From: an uncultured Lachnospiraceae bacterium | GTDB lineage: Bacteria > Bacillota > Clostridia > Lachnospirales > Lachnospiraceae | DNA length: 64,000 nucleotides | NCBI GenBank assembly: GCA_910585905.1 | Contig: CAJUID010000010.1 | Coordinates: 1-64,000, forward strand | Direction of reading: 5' to 3' | In this document: one piece after another, positions 52,656 to 61,876 of the stretch | Layout of the letters: each line of letters starts with the position of its first letter | How positions within the stretch are numbered: position 1 is the stretch's first letter | Notes under the pieces: model-generated | Seen by the model: only the letters and a program-made list of their open reading frames with translations | Database searches by the model: none | Told to the model about the DNA's origin: nothing | Translations under genes and position numbers: made by a program

Positions 52656-52669
52656 GTATACATGTATAC
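52656..52669. promoter_or_regulatory. 14-bp perfect palindrome in citrate synthase leader
   Basis: GTATACATGTATAC is a perfect palindrome about 60 bp before the citrate synthase start. It has the look of a GntR-type or other dimeric regulator site; the regulator is unknown. Confidence 0.5.
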
Positions 52670-52727
52670 GAAAATGCATATATTCCTTTTGGGCAGATGT
52701 CCTTAGGGAAGTGAGAGGAGGAATGTA

Positions 52728-54086
52728 ATGAGTTATAGTGATTCCATGATGGCATTGAGCGATGTACTGAATAATAAATTTGATGAATTGCTAGAAAATT
52801 GTATGAGATCGGGTGTTATTGATTTAAATTTATATCAGGAATATGATGTGAAAAGAGGTCTTCGCGACAGTACAGGAAAGGGCGTTTTGACTGGCCTGAC
52901 TGAAATTTCAGATGTCAGTGGGTACAATATTGTAGAAGGCGTGAAAGAGCCTGCCGATGGAAAGCTTTATTATCAGGGGTATGATGTGAAAAAACTTGTC
53001 GGAAAAGGTCTTGAGAAGCGTTTCGCATTTGAGGAGACAACTTATCTTTTGTTGTTTGGAAAATTGCCTGACGAGGAACAGTTAGCAACATTTGTTGAGA
53101 TTTTGACCAGTTTGCAGGAATTGTCTGCGCAGTTTATCCGTGATGTGATTATGAAAGCGCCAAGCCCAAACCTGATGAATGGGTTGCAGAGAAGTGTTTT
53201 GACATTATATTCTTTTGATAAGAACCCAGATGATACGTCTGTACCGAATGTGCTCCGGCAGTCGCTGCAGCTTGTGGCAAAGCTGCCTTTGATCGCAGTG
53301 TATAATTATCATGCGTACAGGCATTTTAATTTTTTTGACAGCCTGGTGATCAAACCAGCTAAGCCAGAATATTCTACAGCAGAAAATATTTTGCATATGC
53401 TTCGTCCAGACGGGGAGTTCTCAAAGTTGGAGGCGAGGGTCTTAGATGCTGCGCTCGTGCTGCATGCAGAGCATGGTGGAGGAAATAATTCTACATTTAC
53501 AAACCATGTAGTAACATCATCCGGGACAGACACTTATTCTGCGGTTGCTGCATCTATTGCATCCTTAAAAGGACCTCGGCATGGCGGGGCTAACTTAAAG
53601 GTTCAGCAGATGTTTGGAGATTTGAAAAAAAGCTGCAAAGAAGACACATCGGAGGATGGAATTCGTACATATCTGCAAAAAGTTTTAAGCAAGGAGGCTT
53701 TTGATGGTTCCGGCTTGATCTATGGCATGGGACATGCAGTCTATACTCTGTCAGACCCGAGGGAAGTTGTTATGAAAGAGTATGCCAGAATGCTTGCTGC
53801 GGCAAAAGGAATGGAGGAGGAATTTGCTCTCTATGATAAAGTAGAGCGCATTGCTGCAGATTTGATTTCCCACCGCTCCCATGTGATGAAACCAGTCTGT
53901 GCGAATGTCGATTTTTATAGCGGATTGATTTATTCTATGCTTGGCATACCGGAGGAGCTGTTTACGCCGCTTTTTGCCATTTCCCGTATTTCTGGGTGGA
54001 GTGCGCACCGTTTAGAGGAGCTTGTGAACAAGGGCAAGATTATCCGTCCGGCCTATAAATATGTTGGCCATCATTATGAGCTGTAA
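52728..54086 (+). CDS. gltA: Citrate synthase
   Basis: This 452-residue enzyme condenses acetyl-CoA and oxaloacetate. Catalytic regions are HAEHGGGNNSTFT (His), KGPRHGGANLKV (His) and GMGHAVYTLSDPRE, with the C-terminal RSHVMKPVCANVDFYSG (Asp). An N-terminal extension of ~60 residues before the core is common in Clostridia. GAGAGGAGGAATGTA gives a strong RBS. It may feed glutamate synthesis in an incomplete TCA cycle; 2-methylcitrate synthase activity cannot be excluded. Confidence 0.93.
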   Translation: MSYSDSMMALSDVLNNKFDELLENCMRSGVIDLNLYQEYDVKRGLRDSTGKGVLTGLTEISDVSGYNIVEGVKEPADGKLYYQGYDVKKLVGKGLEKRFAFEETTYLLLFGKLPDEEQLATFVEILTSLQELSAQFIRDVIMKAPSPNLMNGLQRSVLTLYSFDKNPDDTSVPNVLRQSLQLVAKLPLIAVYNYHAYRHFNFFDSLVIKPAKPEYSTAENILHMLRPDGEFSKLEARVLDAALVLHAEHGGGNNSTFTNHVVTSSGTDTYSAVAASIASLKGPRHGGANLKVQQMFGDLKKSCKEDTSEDGIRTYLQKVLSKEAFDGSGLIYGMGHAVYTLSDPREVVMKEYARMLAAAKGMEEEFALYDKVERIAADLISHRSHVMKPVCANVDFYSGLIYSMLGIPEELFTPLFAISRISGWSAHRLEELVNKGKIIRPAYKYVGHHYEL

Positions 54087-54234
54087 TATCAGTTGTTTTA
54101 ACAAATTTTTGTATATTTAAAGAAAGATAAGCCATACTAATTTCGTAAAAGTAAGAGGAAAATGCAGCATTGCAGATTATTTCTTTGGCGGGAAAGGACA
54201 TTTGTGGTGTTACAGTATTCCTTAAAAGAAAGGT

Positions 54235-54624
54235 ATGGTGAGTGATTTGAAAAAGAAATATTTAGTTTTAGCGGCAGTGGCCTGCCTATCAATCTCAGTT
54301 TTTACAGGATGCGGCAATAAGGCAAATGACGGTGCTGATCAGGCAACTTCAAGTCCATCTGCAGATGATGGTGTTATGGATGATGTCGAGAATGGAGTGG
54401 ATGATGCTGTGAACGGTACGGAGGATGCCGTGGACGATGTGATTGACGGCACAGAAGATGCCGTGGATGATGTTACTGGAAATGATAACAATAACAATTC
54501 CAACAATGGTAATGATATCAATAATGATACCAACAATAATAATGATGCAACAGATGGCACAACAAATGGAAAAGATAAAGACACCAATAATAATTCCGTG
54601 ACGAGCGGGAAGAAAAACCGTTAA
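54235..54624 (+). CDS. Small acidic lipoprotein, unknown function
   Basis: The ~129-residue product has a lipoprotein signal peptide ending SVFTGC (lipobox, Cys near residue 27). The mature part is low complexity: about three DGTEDAVDDV-type repeats (~45-82), then an Asn/Asp/Thr-rich tail ending in SGKKNR. AAGAAAGG lies just before ATG at 54235; a GTG one codon later is equally possible. It would be surface-tethered and disordered. I do not recognise a function. Confidence 0.75.
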   Translation: MVSDLKKKYLVLAAVACLSISVFTGCGNKANDGADQATSSPSADDGVMDDVENGVDDAVNGTEDAVDDVIDGTEDAVDDVTGNDNNNNSNNGNDINNDTNNNNDATDGTTNGKDKDTNNNSVTSGKKNR

Positions 54625-54645
54625 GTTTTAAATATCCGTTGTTTA

Positions 54646-54674
54646 GGGCAAAACACAATGTTTTGCCCTTTTTT
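54646..54674. terminator. Intrinsic terminator between lipoprotein gene and metY
   Basis: GGGCAAAAC-N5-GTTTTGCCC is a perfect 9-bp stem followed by TTTTTT. It lies between convergent genes. Confidence 0.9.
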
Positions 54675-54710
54675 GATATCTGAATCCTTGTAGGAAAATT
54701 CTGATTCTAT

Positions 54711-55994
54711 CTAAATACAATCTAATGCCTGTGCCAGGTCTTCTATTAAGTCTTCCTTATCTTCTAATCCACATGACATGCGTATCAGTCCGGCCGGAAT
54801 GCCAGCTTCCTTTAACTGTTCATCATTCATCTGGCGGTGTGTGGAAGTTGCCGGGTTTAGGCAACAAGTTCTCGCGTCTGCGACGTGTGTTTCAATCGCA
54901 GCCAATTGTAGGCGCTTCATAAAGCGTTCTGCTGCTTCCCTGCCTCCTTTTAATTCAAAAGAGACTACACCACAACCACCATTTGGCAGATACTTTTTAG
55001 CAATTTCATAGTATGGGTTGTCTGGAAGCCCAGAATAATTGACATAGGCAACCTGTGGCTGTTTCTGCAAAAATTCTGCGACAGCCTGTCCATTTTCCAC
55101 ATGGCGCGGCATGCGGACATGAAGGGATTCTAGACCGAGATTCAGCATAAATGCACTTTGTGGGGACTGTACGCAGCCGAGGTCACGCATAAGCTGGGCA
55201 GTACATTTTGTAATAAAGGCGCCTTCTTTGCCAAATTTTTCGGCATATGTAATGCCGTGGTAGGACTCATCTGGCGTACACAATCCTGGAAATTTTTCAG
55301 CGTATGCCATCCAGTCAAACTTACCAGAATCTACAATTGCACCCCCGACAGCAGCACCATGCCCATCCATATATTTTGTGGTTGAATGTGTAACGATATC
55401 TGCTCCCCATTCAATCGGGCGGCAGTTGACTGGTGTTGGGAAAGTGTTATCCACAATAAAAGGAACTCCATGCTTATGTGCGGCTTTTGCAAATTTTTCA
55501 AGGTCCAGTACAGTAAGCGCTGGGTTTGCAATCGTTTCTCCAAATACAGCCCGTGTATTTTCCTGGAATGCTGCGTCAAGCTCTTCCTCTGTGCTATCTG
55601 GTGAGACAAATGTTACTTCAATGCCCATCTTTGCCATTGTGACAGAAATCAGGTTAAATGTCCCGCCATAAATTGATGAAGAGGCGACAATATGGCTGCC
55701 ACACTCACAGATGTTAAATAGAGCAAAAAAATTAGCTGCCTGTCCTGAGGAGGTCAACATTCCGGCGGTTCCGCCCTCCAGTTTCGCAATTTTTGCTGCT
55801 ACATAGTCGTTTGTAGGATTTTGCAGGCGGGAATAGAAGTATCCAGATTCCTCCAGATCAAACAGCTTTCCCATATCCTCGCTGGTCGCATACTTAAAAG
55901 TAGTAGACTGGATAATCGGAATTTGGCGTGGTTCGCCATTCCCCGGAGTGTATCCTGCCTGTACACATTGTGTGTCCATTCTGTATTCTTTCAT
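54711..55994 (-). CDS. metY: O-acetylhomoserine sulfhydrylase
   Basis: GAGGA 6 bp before the ATG at 55994 (MKEYRMDTQCVQAGY) sets the start; 427 residues. This Cys/Met-metabolism PLP enzyme shows PIIQSTTFKYATSED, TSSGQAANFFAL, FIVDNTFPTP and the PLP Lys in HSTTKYMDGHG. The long ~427-residue form with a loop near residue 230 is typical of O-acetylhomoserine (thiol)-lyase rather than cystathionine gamma-synthase. It makes homocysteine from O-acetylhomoserine and sulfide. I see no SAM riboswitch or T-box in its leader. Confidence 0.93.
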   Translation of the reverse strand: MKEYRMDTQCVQAGYTPGNGEPRQIPIIQSTTFKYATSEDMGKLFDLEESGYFYSRLQNPTNDYVAAKIAKLEGGTAGMLTSSGQAANFFALFNICECGSHIVASSSIYGGTFNLISVTMAKMGIEVTFVSPDSTEEELDAAFQENTRAVFGETIANPALTVLDLEKFAKAAHKHGVPFIVDNTFPTPVNCRPIEWGADIVTHSTTKYMDGHGAAVGGAIVDSGKFDWMAYAEKFPGLCTPDESYHGITYAEKFGKEGAFITKCTAQLMRDLGCVQSPQSAFMLNLGLESLHVRMPRHVENGQAVAEFLQKQPQVAYVNYSGLPDNPYYEIAKKYLPNGGCGVVSFELKGGREAAERFMKRLQLAAIETHVADARTCCLNPATSTHRQMNDEQLKEAGIPAGLIRMSCGLEDKEDLIEDLAQALDCI

Positions 55995-56127
55995 AAAAAT
56001 CCTCATTTCTGCGCACATTCTTTGCGAAAGCGAATTTCCGCTTTATGGGAGTTGTGTCCGGTGCGCGCGGGCACATAAACTTCCTTTAGTTTACCATACT
56101 TTTAACTGATAGAAAAGTTCTAGTTAA

Positions 56128-56195
56128 TTTGACTTTCCCCATTCAAGATAAAACTATTTATATTGTAAATGTACATGATTTGGAGAAGTGTATTC
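56128..56195. repeat. Possible decayed remnant of the long palindromic repeat
   Basis: TTTGACTTTCCCCATT matches the terminus of the half copy at 3.1 kb, and GTACATGATTT followed by TATTCCTGC resembles the next blocks in spaced order. It lies at the 3' end of the chemoreceptor gene, as the other copies do at gene ends. Confidence 0.35.
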
Positions 56196-56220
56196 CTGCA
56201 AAACAAAATAGATAATTTAC

Positions 56221-57804
56221 TTACAAATTATCAAATACAATAGTCTCTTTTTCCAATCCGTTTACAACTTCCTGGTTAATTTTCATACGTTGTGTAATAT
56301 CTTCCATATCACTGGCGAGGTTTTTGGTATTGCCGGCAACGCTGGTGATACCGTTGGCGCCGTCATCAATCGCTTTTGTGATGGCACCGATAGAGCCGGC
56401 AATACCGGACATTGAGTTTTTCAGATGTTCAGTTTGCTTATGAAATTCATCCATAATCTGGCGGATATGGGCGGCATCTTCTTTATACTGGAAGCTGGCC
56501 TGTTCAAATGTTTGAAACTCTGTTAGGACAGACTGGCTCATATAGTCGATTAGGTGTTGTGCATTTTCAGAAAGATTATATACTGCTGTGGTAACAATAT
56601 CGTTAATTGATTGAATCTGGTTAGCGGTTTCCTGGCTTGAGTTGGCGAGTTCACGTACTTCTCTGGCAACAACGGCAAAACCATTACCTGCGGCGCCGGC
56701 ATTTACAGCTTCAACAGAAGCGTTCATAGCAATAATCCTTGTCTGCTGGGAGATAGAGAGGATTTTACTGGTAAGGGCTTTAATCTGGTCTACACTCTTG
56801 CTTTGTTCAATCGCATTATTGAGGGAAACCAGGATTTCTTCTGCCTTGGCTCCTGTTACTTTTACACTATTTTGGGCAGACTGCTGCATGGCATCTGCAC
56901 GCGTGTTCATTTGTACAGTATATGAGGTGATGGCGCTGCATTCATCAGCGATATTCTGGACATCCAGTTTCACATTTTCCGTGTTATCATGGATTACAGA
57001 TACATTATTAGCTACATTTTGAATAGTTGCCGACAATTGTCCAGAAATAGTAGAAAGGTCAGCAGCACTTTTTTTCGAATCCCAGGTTTTATGCAATACT
57101 TCACCTGTCATACTATTGATGCGCCCAGAACTTTCCTGGATGGTCTTTAAAATACTTTTAATAGGGATTATTACATATTTAATAATCAATTTTAGGGCAG
57201 CAATAACAAGTAAGATGCAGATAATCACTGCAATAATGCCAGCTACCAGTGAAATGAGGTATACAGTGGAAAGCTGTGTCCTTGCATTGGCAGTCTGTTT
57301 ATTAATAGATGCGTTTAGGGAATCAATGTCTTTCTCCATAGCGCTGGCATAGGAAGCTACATCACCATTGGCGAGGGCATAAGCATCCTGTGTCTTATGG
57401 CTTGCGCTTGCGCAAACTAGCTGGACTAGTGCATGTTTAAATGAGGCATAATCAGACATCAGTGCTTTGTATTGTTTCTGGTCTTTTGGTGCTACATGTT
57501 TTTTGTACTTTGTAAGCAGATTATCCAGAAGTATTTCTTCTTCTTTGATTTGCTGTACAAGTGTAATCATGGTATTGTAATCAGTAGCAACAATATGGCT
57601 TAGCGCCATTTTATGTATGTTCATAGATGACTGGCAGATTTCTGAAAGCTGACTATTGCTATTCATATAATCATCGGCAATCCTGGAAGCACTTGTATTT
57701 ACGTTGCGGATATTGAAAATAGATAGAATATTTGATAAAAGCGCCACAATGCCCAGCAGTGCAATTGGTATAATTAAACGATGTTTTAAAGAGATATTTT
57801 TCAT
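56221..57804 (-). CDS. Methyl-accepting chemotaxis protein
   Basis: The 527 residues comprise an N-terminal helix (~10-30), a four-helix-bundle sensor of ~155 residues, a second helix (~188-212), HAMP and a cytoplasmic signalling domain. The hairpin tip, ISQQTRIIAMNASVEAVNAG and NGFAVVAREVRELANSSQ, corresponds to the CheA/CheW-contact region of chemoreceptors, though it differs from the usual NAAIEAARAGE. The gene lies 121 bp downstream of a solute-binding lipoprotein on the same strand and may receive signals from it. Confidence 0.93.
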   Translation of the reverse strand: MKNISLKHRLIIPIALLGIVALLSNILSIFNIRNVNTSASRIADDYMNSNSQLSEICQSSMNIHKMALSHIVATDYNTMITLVQQIKEEEILLDNLLTKYKKHVAPKDQKQYKALMSDYASFKHALVQLVCASASHKTQDAYALANGDVASYASAMEKDIDSLNASINKQTANARTQLSTVYLISLVAGIIAVIICILLVIAALKLIIKYVIIPIKSILKTIQESSGRINSMTGEVLHKTWDSKKSAADLSTISGQLSATIQNVANNVSVIHDNTENVKLDVQNIADECSAITSYTVQMNTRADAMQQSAQNSVKVTGAKAEEILVSLNNAIEQSKSVDQIKALTSKILSISQQTRIIAMNASVEAVNAGAAGNGFAVVAREVRELANSSQETANQIQSINDIVTTAVYNLSENAQHLIDYMSQSVLTEFQTFEQASFQYKEDAAHIRQIMDEFHKQTEHLKNSMSGIAGSIGAITKAIDDGANGITSVAGNTKNLASDMEDITQRMKINQEVVNGLEKETIVFDNL

Positions 57805-57925
57805 GATTATTTATACTCCTTTAGGTTTTAGCGTGCTATTTTACAGTTTGTACAAGATGTTGATTTCCCAATGCTATTATTCCTTTTGTTTATAAATAAA
57901 AAGTTATAAGCAAAAAGGTTTAATA

Positions 57926-59167
57926 TTACGGGGCAATTATCCCTTCCACCATTGTATCTAACTGTTCCTGAAGGTTTTTTGCTGTGACATTTCCTGCCAG
58001 AATATTTGTGGTAAATGTAGAGACAGGTTCCCAGAAGTTGCCTCCGATACGTTGTAGGCAGGAAAATTCTGACTGGTCTAATAATGCAGTGATTGCAGGG
58101 GAATCCTGCACCTCTTTTGAGTCTGCAGCCTTTATATTAGATGGCCCCTGGCCGCGTAACATAAAGCGCAGTTTCTGATTTGTTTCATTTGAAATCCATT
58201 CAGCAAGTTTTGCAGCCCATTCTCGCTGTTTGGAGTAAGCATTTACTCCAACTAGTTTATAGCCGGAAAATGAGGCCATCTGAACCTGTTTCCCAGCACA
58301 AGTGTAAGACGGCAGTTTTGCAGCGCCCAAATTTTTGCCCCATGCCTTTTTTAATGCGAGGGCATTCCATACACCGTTGACTCCGGCGATGATTGTTTTG
58401 TTTTTGACGCCCTTTAGAAATCCGGCATCGTCAGTGCTGATAAAGCCATTGTGCTTTGCGATATCTAACATGGCTCTTGCAACATCAGCACCTTTGATAT
58501 TCCCATCCGTACTGTTCCAGGTACAGTAATTTGTAATTCCGTCGTCATTTAGGCCAACCTTAAGCCCAGTATTACCAAACAGAGAATAGACATACCATCC
58601 AGAGGACCATTCCATAGAGACTTTTTTTCCATGATTTGCGGCAATATTCAGCATTCTGTCCAGTGATTTGATATCCTTTTTGGAAAAATACTTTTTATTG
58701 TAATATAGAAAATATCCGTTATCCGCTGTAAGCGGCAGGGCATATAAGGTATCATTTACAGATGCGGCAAGAACAGATTCCCGCAGGTTTGTTTTGCTGA
58801 CCGTTTCTGCATTTTTTACTGGCTCCAGTGCTCCAGCGGCCACCAGTGTGTTTAACTGGTCATCTGCAAAGGTAAAAACATCTGCGCCATTTTCGAGGTC
58901 AGCCATCAGGGCATTGGTACAGTTACTTTCGCTTTGTGGCATATAAGTAATGGTAAAATCCGCCTGTCCTTGGTATTCTTTCTGAAATTCATCAATAATC
59001 CTGGACAGCAATTCCTTATCCTCTTCGGCGCCCCAGACAGTTAGTTGAACGGAATTGGATTTGGAAGTTGGTTCTTTTGTTAATGTTTTTTTGTTATTTT
59101 TTTGGCATCCCGATAATATTACGGTCAGCAAAATAAGGGGTAATAATAGATGAATTTTTTTCTTCAT
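57926..59167 (-). CDS. Extracellular solute-binding lipoprotein (family 1)
   Basis: The ATG at 59167 (MKKKIHLLLPLILL) has ATGGAG upstream; 413 residues. The signal peptide ends in the lipobox VILSGC. The mature protein follows the ABC sugar-binding family: QLTVWGAEEDKELLSRII, GADVFTFADDQLNTLVAAG, YALPLTADNGYFLYYNKKYF and WNALALKKAWG. A maltose/oligosaccharide-type ligand is likely. No permease or ATPase genes are adjacent. The next gene on the same strand is a chemoreceptor, suggesting a sensing role. Confidence 0.92.
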   Translation of the reverse strand: MKKKIHLLLPLILLTVILSGCQKNNKKTLTKEPTSKSNSVQLTVWGAEEDKELLSRIIDEFQKEYQGQADFTITYMPQSESNCTNALMADLENGADVFTFADDQLNTLVAAGALEPVKNAETVSKTNLRESVLAASVNDTLYALPLTADNGYFLYYNKKYFSKKDIKSLDRMLNIAANHGKKVSMEWSSGWYVYSLFGNTGLKVGLNDDGITNYCTWNSTDGNIKGADVARAMLDIAKHNGFISTDDAGFLKGVKNKTIIAGVNGVWNALALKKAWGKNLGAAKLPSYTCAGKQVQMASFSGYKLVGVNAYSKQREWAAKLAEWISNETNQKLRFMLRGQGPSNIKAADSKEVQDSPAITALLDQSEFSCLQRIGGNFWEPVSTFTTNILAGNVTAKNLQEQLDTMVEGIIAP

Positions 59168-59334
59168 AACGCACTCCATGTAGAAATAAAATTTTCATTT
59201 ATCATAGCATTTTCCATAAATTTTTGCAATGTGATTTTGGCTTTGCAAAGGGATAGATAGCAATATTTTGAAGGGGAACATCTGTTGTCCCTGATTAAGA
59301 AATGGAAGAGTGGGAAAAGGCAGAAAAATAGGCA

Positions 59335-60198
59335 CTATGCGCCTATTTTTCTGCCTTTCCAAAATTTATAAGCAAGAATACCTCCAGAAACTATGACAAG
59401 CAAACCGGATAGAAGCTGCGAGACGGCCATTCCTGTGCCAAATAGTTTTAACTGGTCTACGCGGATTCCCTCAATCCAGAATCTTCCAAGGCCGTAGCCA
59501 AATAGATACATAAGAAAAAGTTGTCCACGGAATTTACGTTTCTTAGTACAAAGCAGGATGATAACCAGTACAAGAAGGTTCCAAAGAGACTCATATAAAA
59601 AAGTTGGATGAACTTGTATATATTTTACACCATCTATATCTACCAGATGTTTCAGTAGCTCGCTATTGATATCACTGGAACGAACTTGGGATTGTTTTAG
59701 CTGCATGGCAAATAGGTTATCTGTATAACCGCCAAATACTTCCCGGTTAAAAAAATTTCCCCATCTTCCGAAAATCTGTCCGACTAATAAGCCGCTGCAG
59801 GCGGCGTCAGTCAGCTCTCCGAACGAAAGTTTTTTTATTTTTGCAAAAATAAATGTTGTCAGTACACCGGCAATTACACCGCCGTATATAGCCATTCCGC
59901 CGCCACGGATATTGAAGATTTCCGTTAGATGTTGTGAATAATAGTCCCAACTAAAAATTACATAATAAAATCTTGCACCGATAATTGCAAAAAATATATC
60001 CCACAATGCTAAATCAAGAATTACTTCACTATTTTGGTTCAGGCGTTTTGCCTGCCAGCTGGCCATATAAAATCCTGCTATCATTCCAAGCGCAATCACA
60101 ATTCCATAATAAGCGATGGAAAATCCGCCAATGGATATAGATTTACCTAATGAGTCAATTGTAATTCCTAAATTAGGGAATCGGATATCTGCTCCCAT
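59335..60198 (-). CDS. lgt: Prolipoprotein diacylglyceryl transferase
   Basis: The ATG at 60198 (MGADIRFPNLG) follows AGAGGTGGTT; ~287 residues with seven membrane helices. Lgt moves diacylglyceryl from phosphatidylglycerol to the lipobox Cys of prolipoproteins. The signature GRWGNFFNREVFGG, the IRGGGMAIYGGVIAG segment containing the HGGL-like region, and HPTFLYESLWN are visible. It would modify the lipoproteins encoded at 54.2 and 57.9 kb. Confidence 0.95.
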   Translation of the reverse strand: MGADIRFPNLGITIDSLGKSISIGGFSIAYYGIVIALGMIAGFYMASWQAKRLNQNSEVILDLALWDIFFAIIGARFYYVIFSWDYYSQHLTEIFNIRGGGMAIYGGVIAGVLTTFIFAKIKKLSFGELTDAACSGLLVGQIFGRWGNFFNREVFGGYTDNLFAMQLKQSQVRSSDINSELLKHLVDIDGVKYIQVHPTFLYESLWNLLVLVIILLCTKKRKFRGQLFLMYLFGYGLGRFWIEGIRVDQLKLFGTGMAVSQLLSGLLVIVSGGILAYKFWKGRKIGA

Positions 60199-60354
60199 AA
60201 CCACCTCTTATCTGTACATGCTTTTTTGTTCAATCAATAATTAAGAAACTCCGCTGTAACCTATGGCTGATAACAAAAACGCGAAGTGAGGATGTGTGGG
60301 CAGATTCTGGCATGTACAACAGAATCTACTATTTATATATTAACAAATGCTCTA

Positions 60355-61452
60355 TTATACATTAAAGCGGAATAATACGACATCGCCATCCTGTACAATA
60401 TATTCTTTGCCTTCTGAGCGAACCAGGCCCTTTTCTTTGGCAGCGTTCATGCTGCCCTGTTCCACTAGGTGTTCATAGCTTACAACTTCTGCGCGGATAA
60501 ATCCACGTTCAAAATCACTGTGAATTTTACCTGCGGCCTGTGGTGCCTTTGTCCCTTTTGTAATGGTCCAGGCTTTTGTCTCCATTTCACCTGAAGTCAG
60601 GTAACTAATTAATCCCAACAGAGAATAGCTGGCACGTATCATTTTTTCTAATCCAGACTCTGCAAGCCCCAAATCTTCTAAAAACATTTTTTTCTCATCT
60701 TCATCAAGCTCTGCGATTTCCTGTTCAATCTGTGCACAGATCACAAATACTTCGGAACCTTCTTCGTTTGCGTATTTTCTTACTTTTTCAACATTTTCAT
60801 TGCTGCTTCCGTCATCTGCGAGGTCATCCTCTGTGACATTGGCAGCATAAATAGTTGGCTTATAAGTTAGAAGATTAAAGCTTTCAAGCAGCAGTTTTTC
60901 ATCATCGTCCTCTGATTCAAAATTCTTTGCAAGCTTACCATCTTCTAGATGTTTTTTTAGGCGCTCTACTAAGTCTGTTTCTTTTAAAAGTGTTTTATCG
61001 TTTTTTACACTTTTAACAAGTTTTGCATAGCGCCTCTCAAGGATTTCGAGATCTGAGAACAATAATTCCAGATTAATGGTCTCAATATCGCGCAGCGGGT
61101 CGATGCTTCCGTCAACATGGACAATATTAGAATCTTCAAAGCAACGCACGACATGGACAATAGCATCAACTTCGCGGATATTTGATAAAAACTGGTTTCC
61201 AAGTCCTTCTCCTTTGGAGGCACCCTTTACTAGCCCGGCAATATCTACAAATTCAATGGTTGCATTTACTATTTTTGCTGATTTATGCATTTTTGCAAGC
61301 ACATTAAGCCTTTCGTCTGGAACTGGCACGATTCCTACATTTGGATCAATAGTGCAGAATGGATAGTTGGCAGACTCTGCGCCTGCCTTTGTCAGCGAAT
61401 TAAATAAAGTACTTTTTCCTACGTTTGGCAATCCAACGATTCCTAGTTTCAT
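60355..61452 (-). CDS. ychF: Redox-regulated ATPase YchF (Obg-family)
   Basis: The start at 61452 (MKLGIVGLPNVGKSTLFN) gives 365 residues, the normal length; an in-frame ATG at 61488 has a better-spaced AAAGGG and could add 12 residues. G1 GLPNVGKST, the IDPNVG switch, DIAGLVKGASKGEGLGNQFL (G3 with Obg-type glycines) and the C-terminal TGS domain (IHSDFERGFIRAEVV) are complete. YchF prefers ATP and binds ribosomes. Confidence 0.96.
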   Translation of the reverse strand: MKLGIVGLPNVGKSTLFNSLTKAGAESANYPFCTIDPNVGIVPVPDERLNVLAKMHKSAKIVNATIEFVDIAGLVKGASKGEGLGNQFLSNIREVDAIVHVVRCFEDSNIVHVDGSIDPLRDIETINLELLFSDLEILERRYAKLVKSVKNDKTLLKETDLVERLKKHLEDGKLAKNFESEDDDEKLLLESFNLLTYKPTIYAANVTEDDLADDGSSNENVEKVRKYANEEGSEVFVICAQIEQEIAELDEDEKKMFLEDLGLAESGLEKMIRASYSLLGLISYLTSGEMETKAWTITKGTKAPQAAGKIHSDFERGFIRAEVVSYEHLVEQGSMNAAKEKGLVRSEGKEYIVQDGDVVLFRFNV

Positions 61453-61876
61453 TTTTATTTTTACCCATCCAGAAAACCTTTTTACCATGGTTTTCTGCCC
61501 TTTCTCAATATTTCCGTTACATCAATTATAGATAATGTACATTACTTCAACAAATGAAGCATATCTTAATAAATAAAAAGTGGTTTTCAAGTATTCTAGC
61601 GAAAAGTACGCATAGATACAACGTTTCTATATTACCATATAAAGGTTTTTAAGTCTATATTGCATTTTTATTTCTAACTAGAATAAATAGTTACTTAAGA
61701 ATGCTTAATTATATAGGACTTAACTGAATTTTGAGAAATTTTTGTGCATTTTGCAAGGGAAACAAATGATTTTGAAATGTTTTTTGGTTGACTTTTTCCA
61801 TAAAGTAGTGTATTATTTGATTAAAATAGTTTACGTAGCACTAAACTAAAAAAATAAATTCAGGAGGAGCAGTAAC
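61453..61876. other. Intergenic region before the secreted protein gene
   Basis: This is 424 bp of AT-rich sequence between divergent genes. It contains the promoter listed at 61788; nothing else is recognisable. Confidence 0.6.
61788..61816 (+). promoter_or_regulatory. Promoter of the secreted carbohydrate-binding protein gene
   Basis: TTGACT (61788-61793), a 17-bp spacer and TATTAT (61811-61816). The start codon lies about 60 bp downstream after AGGAGGAGCAGTAAC. Confidence 0.82.

Noticed and set aside
55995..56100. Possible SAM riboswitch or T-box before metY
   Set aside because: The leader has GC-rich short stems but none of the conserved riboswitch core or T-box bulge sequences.
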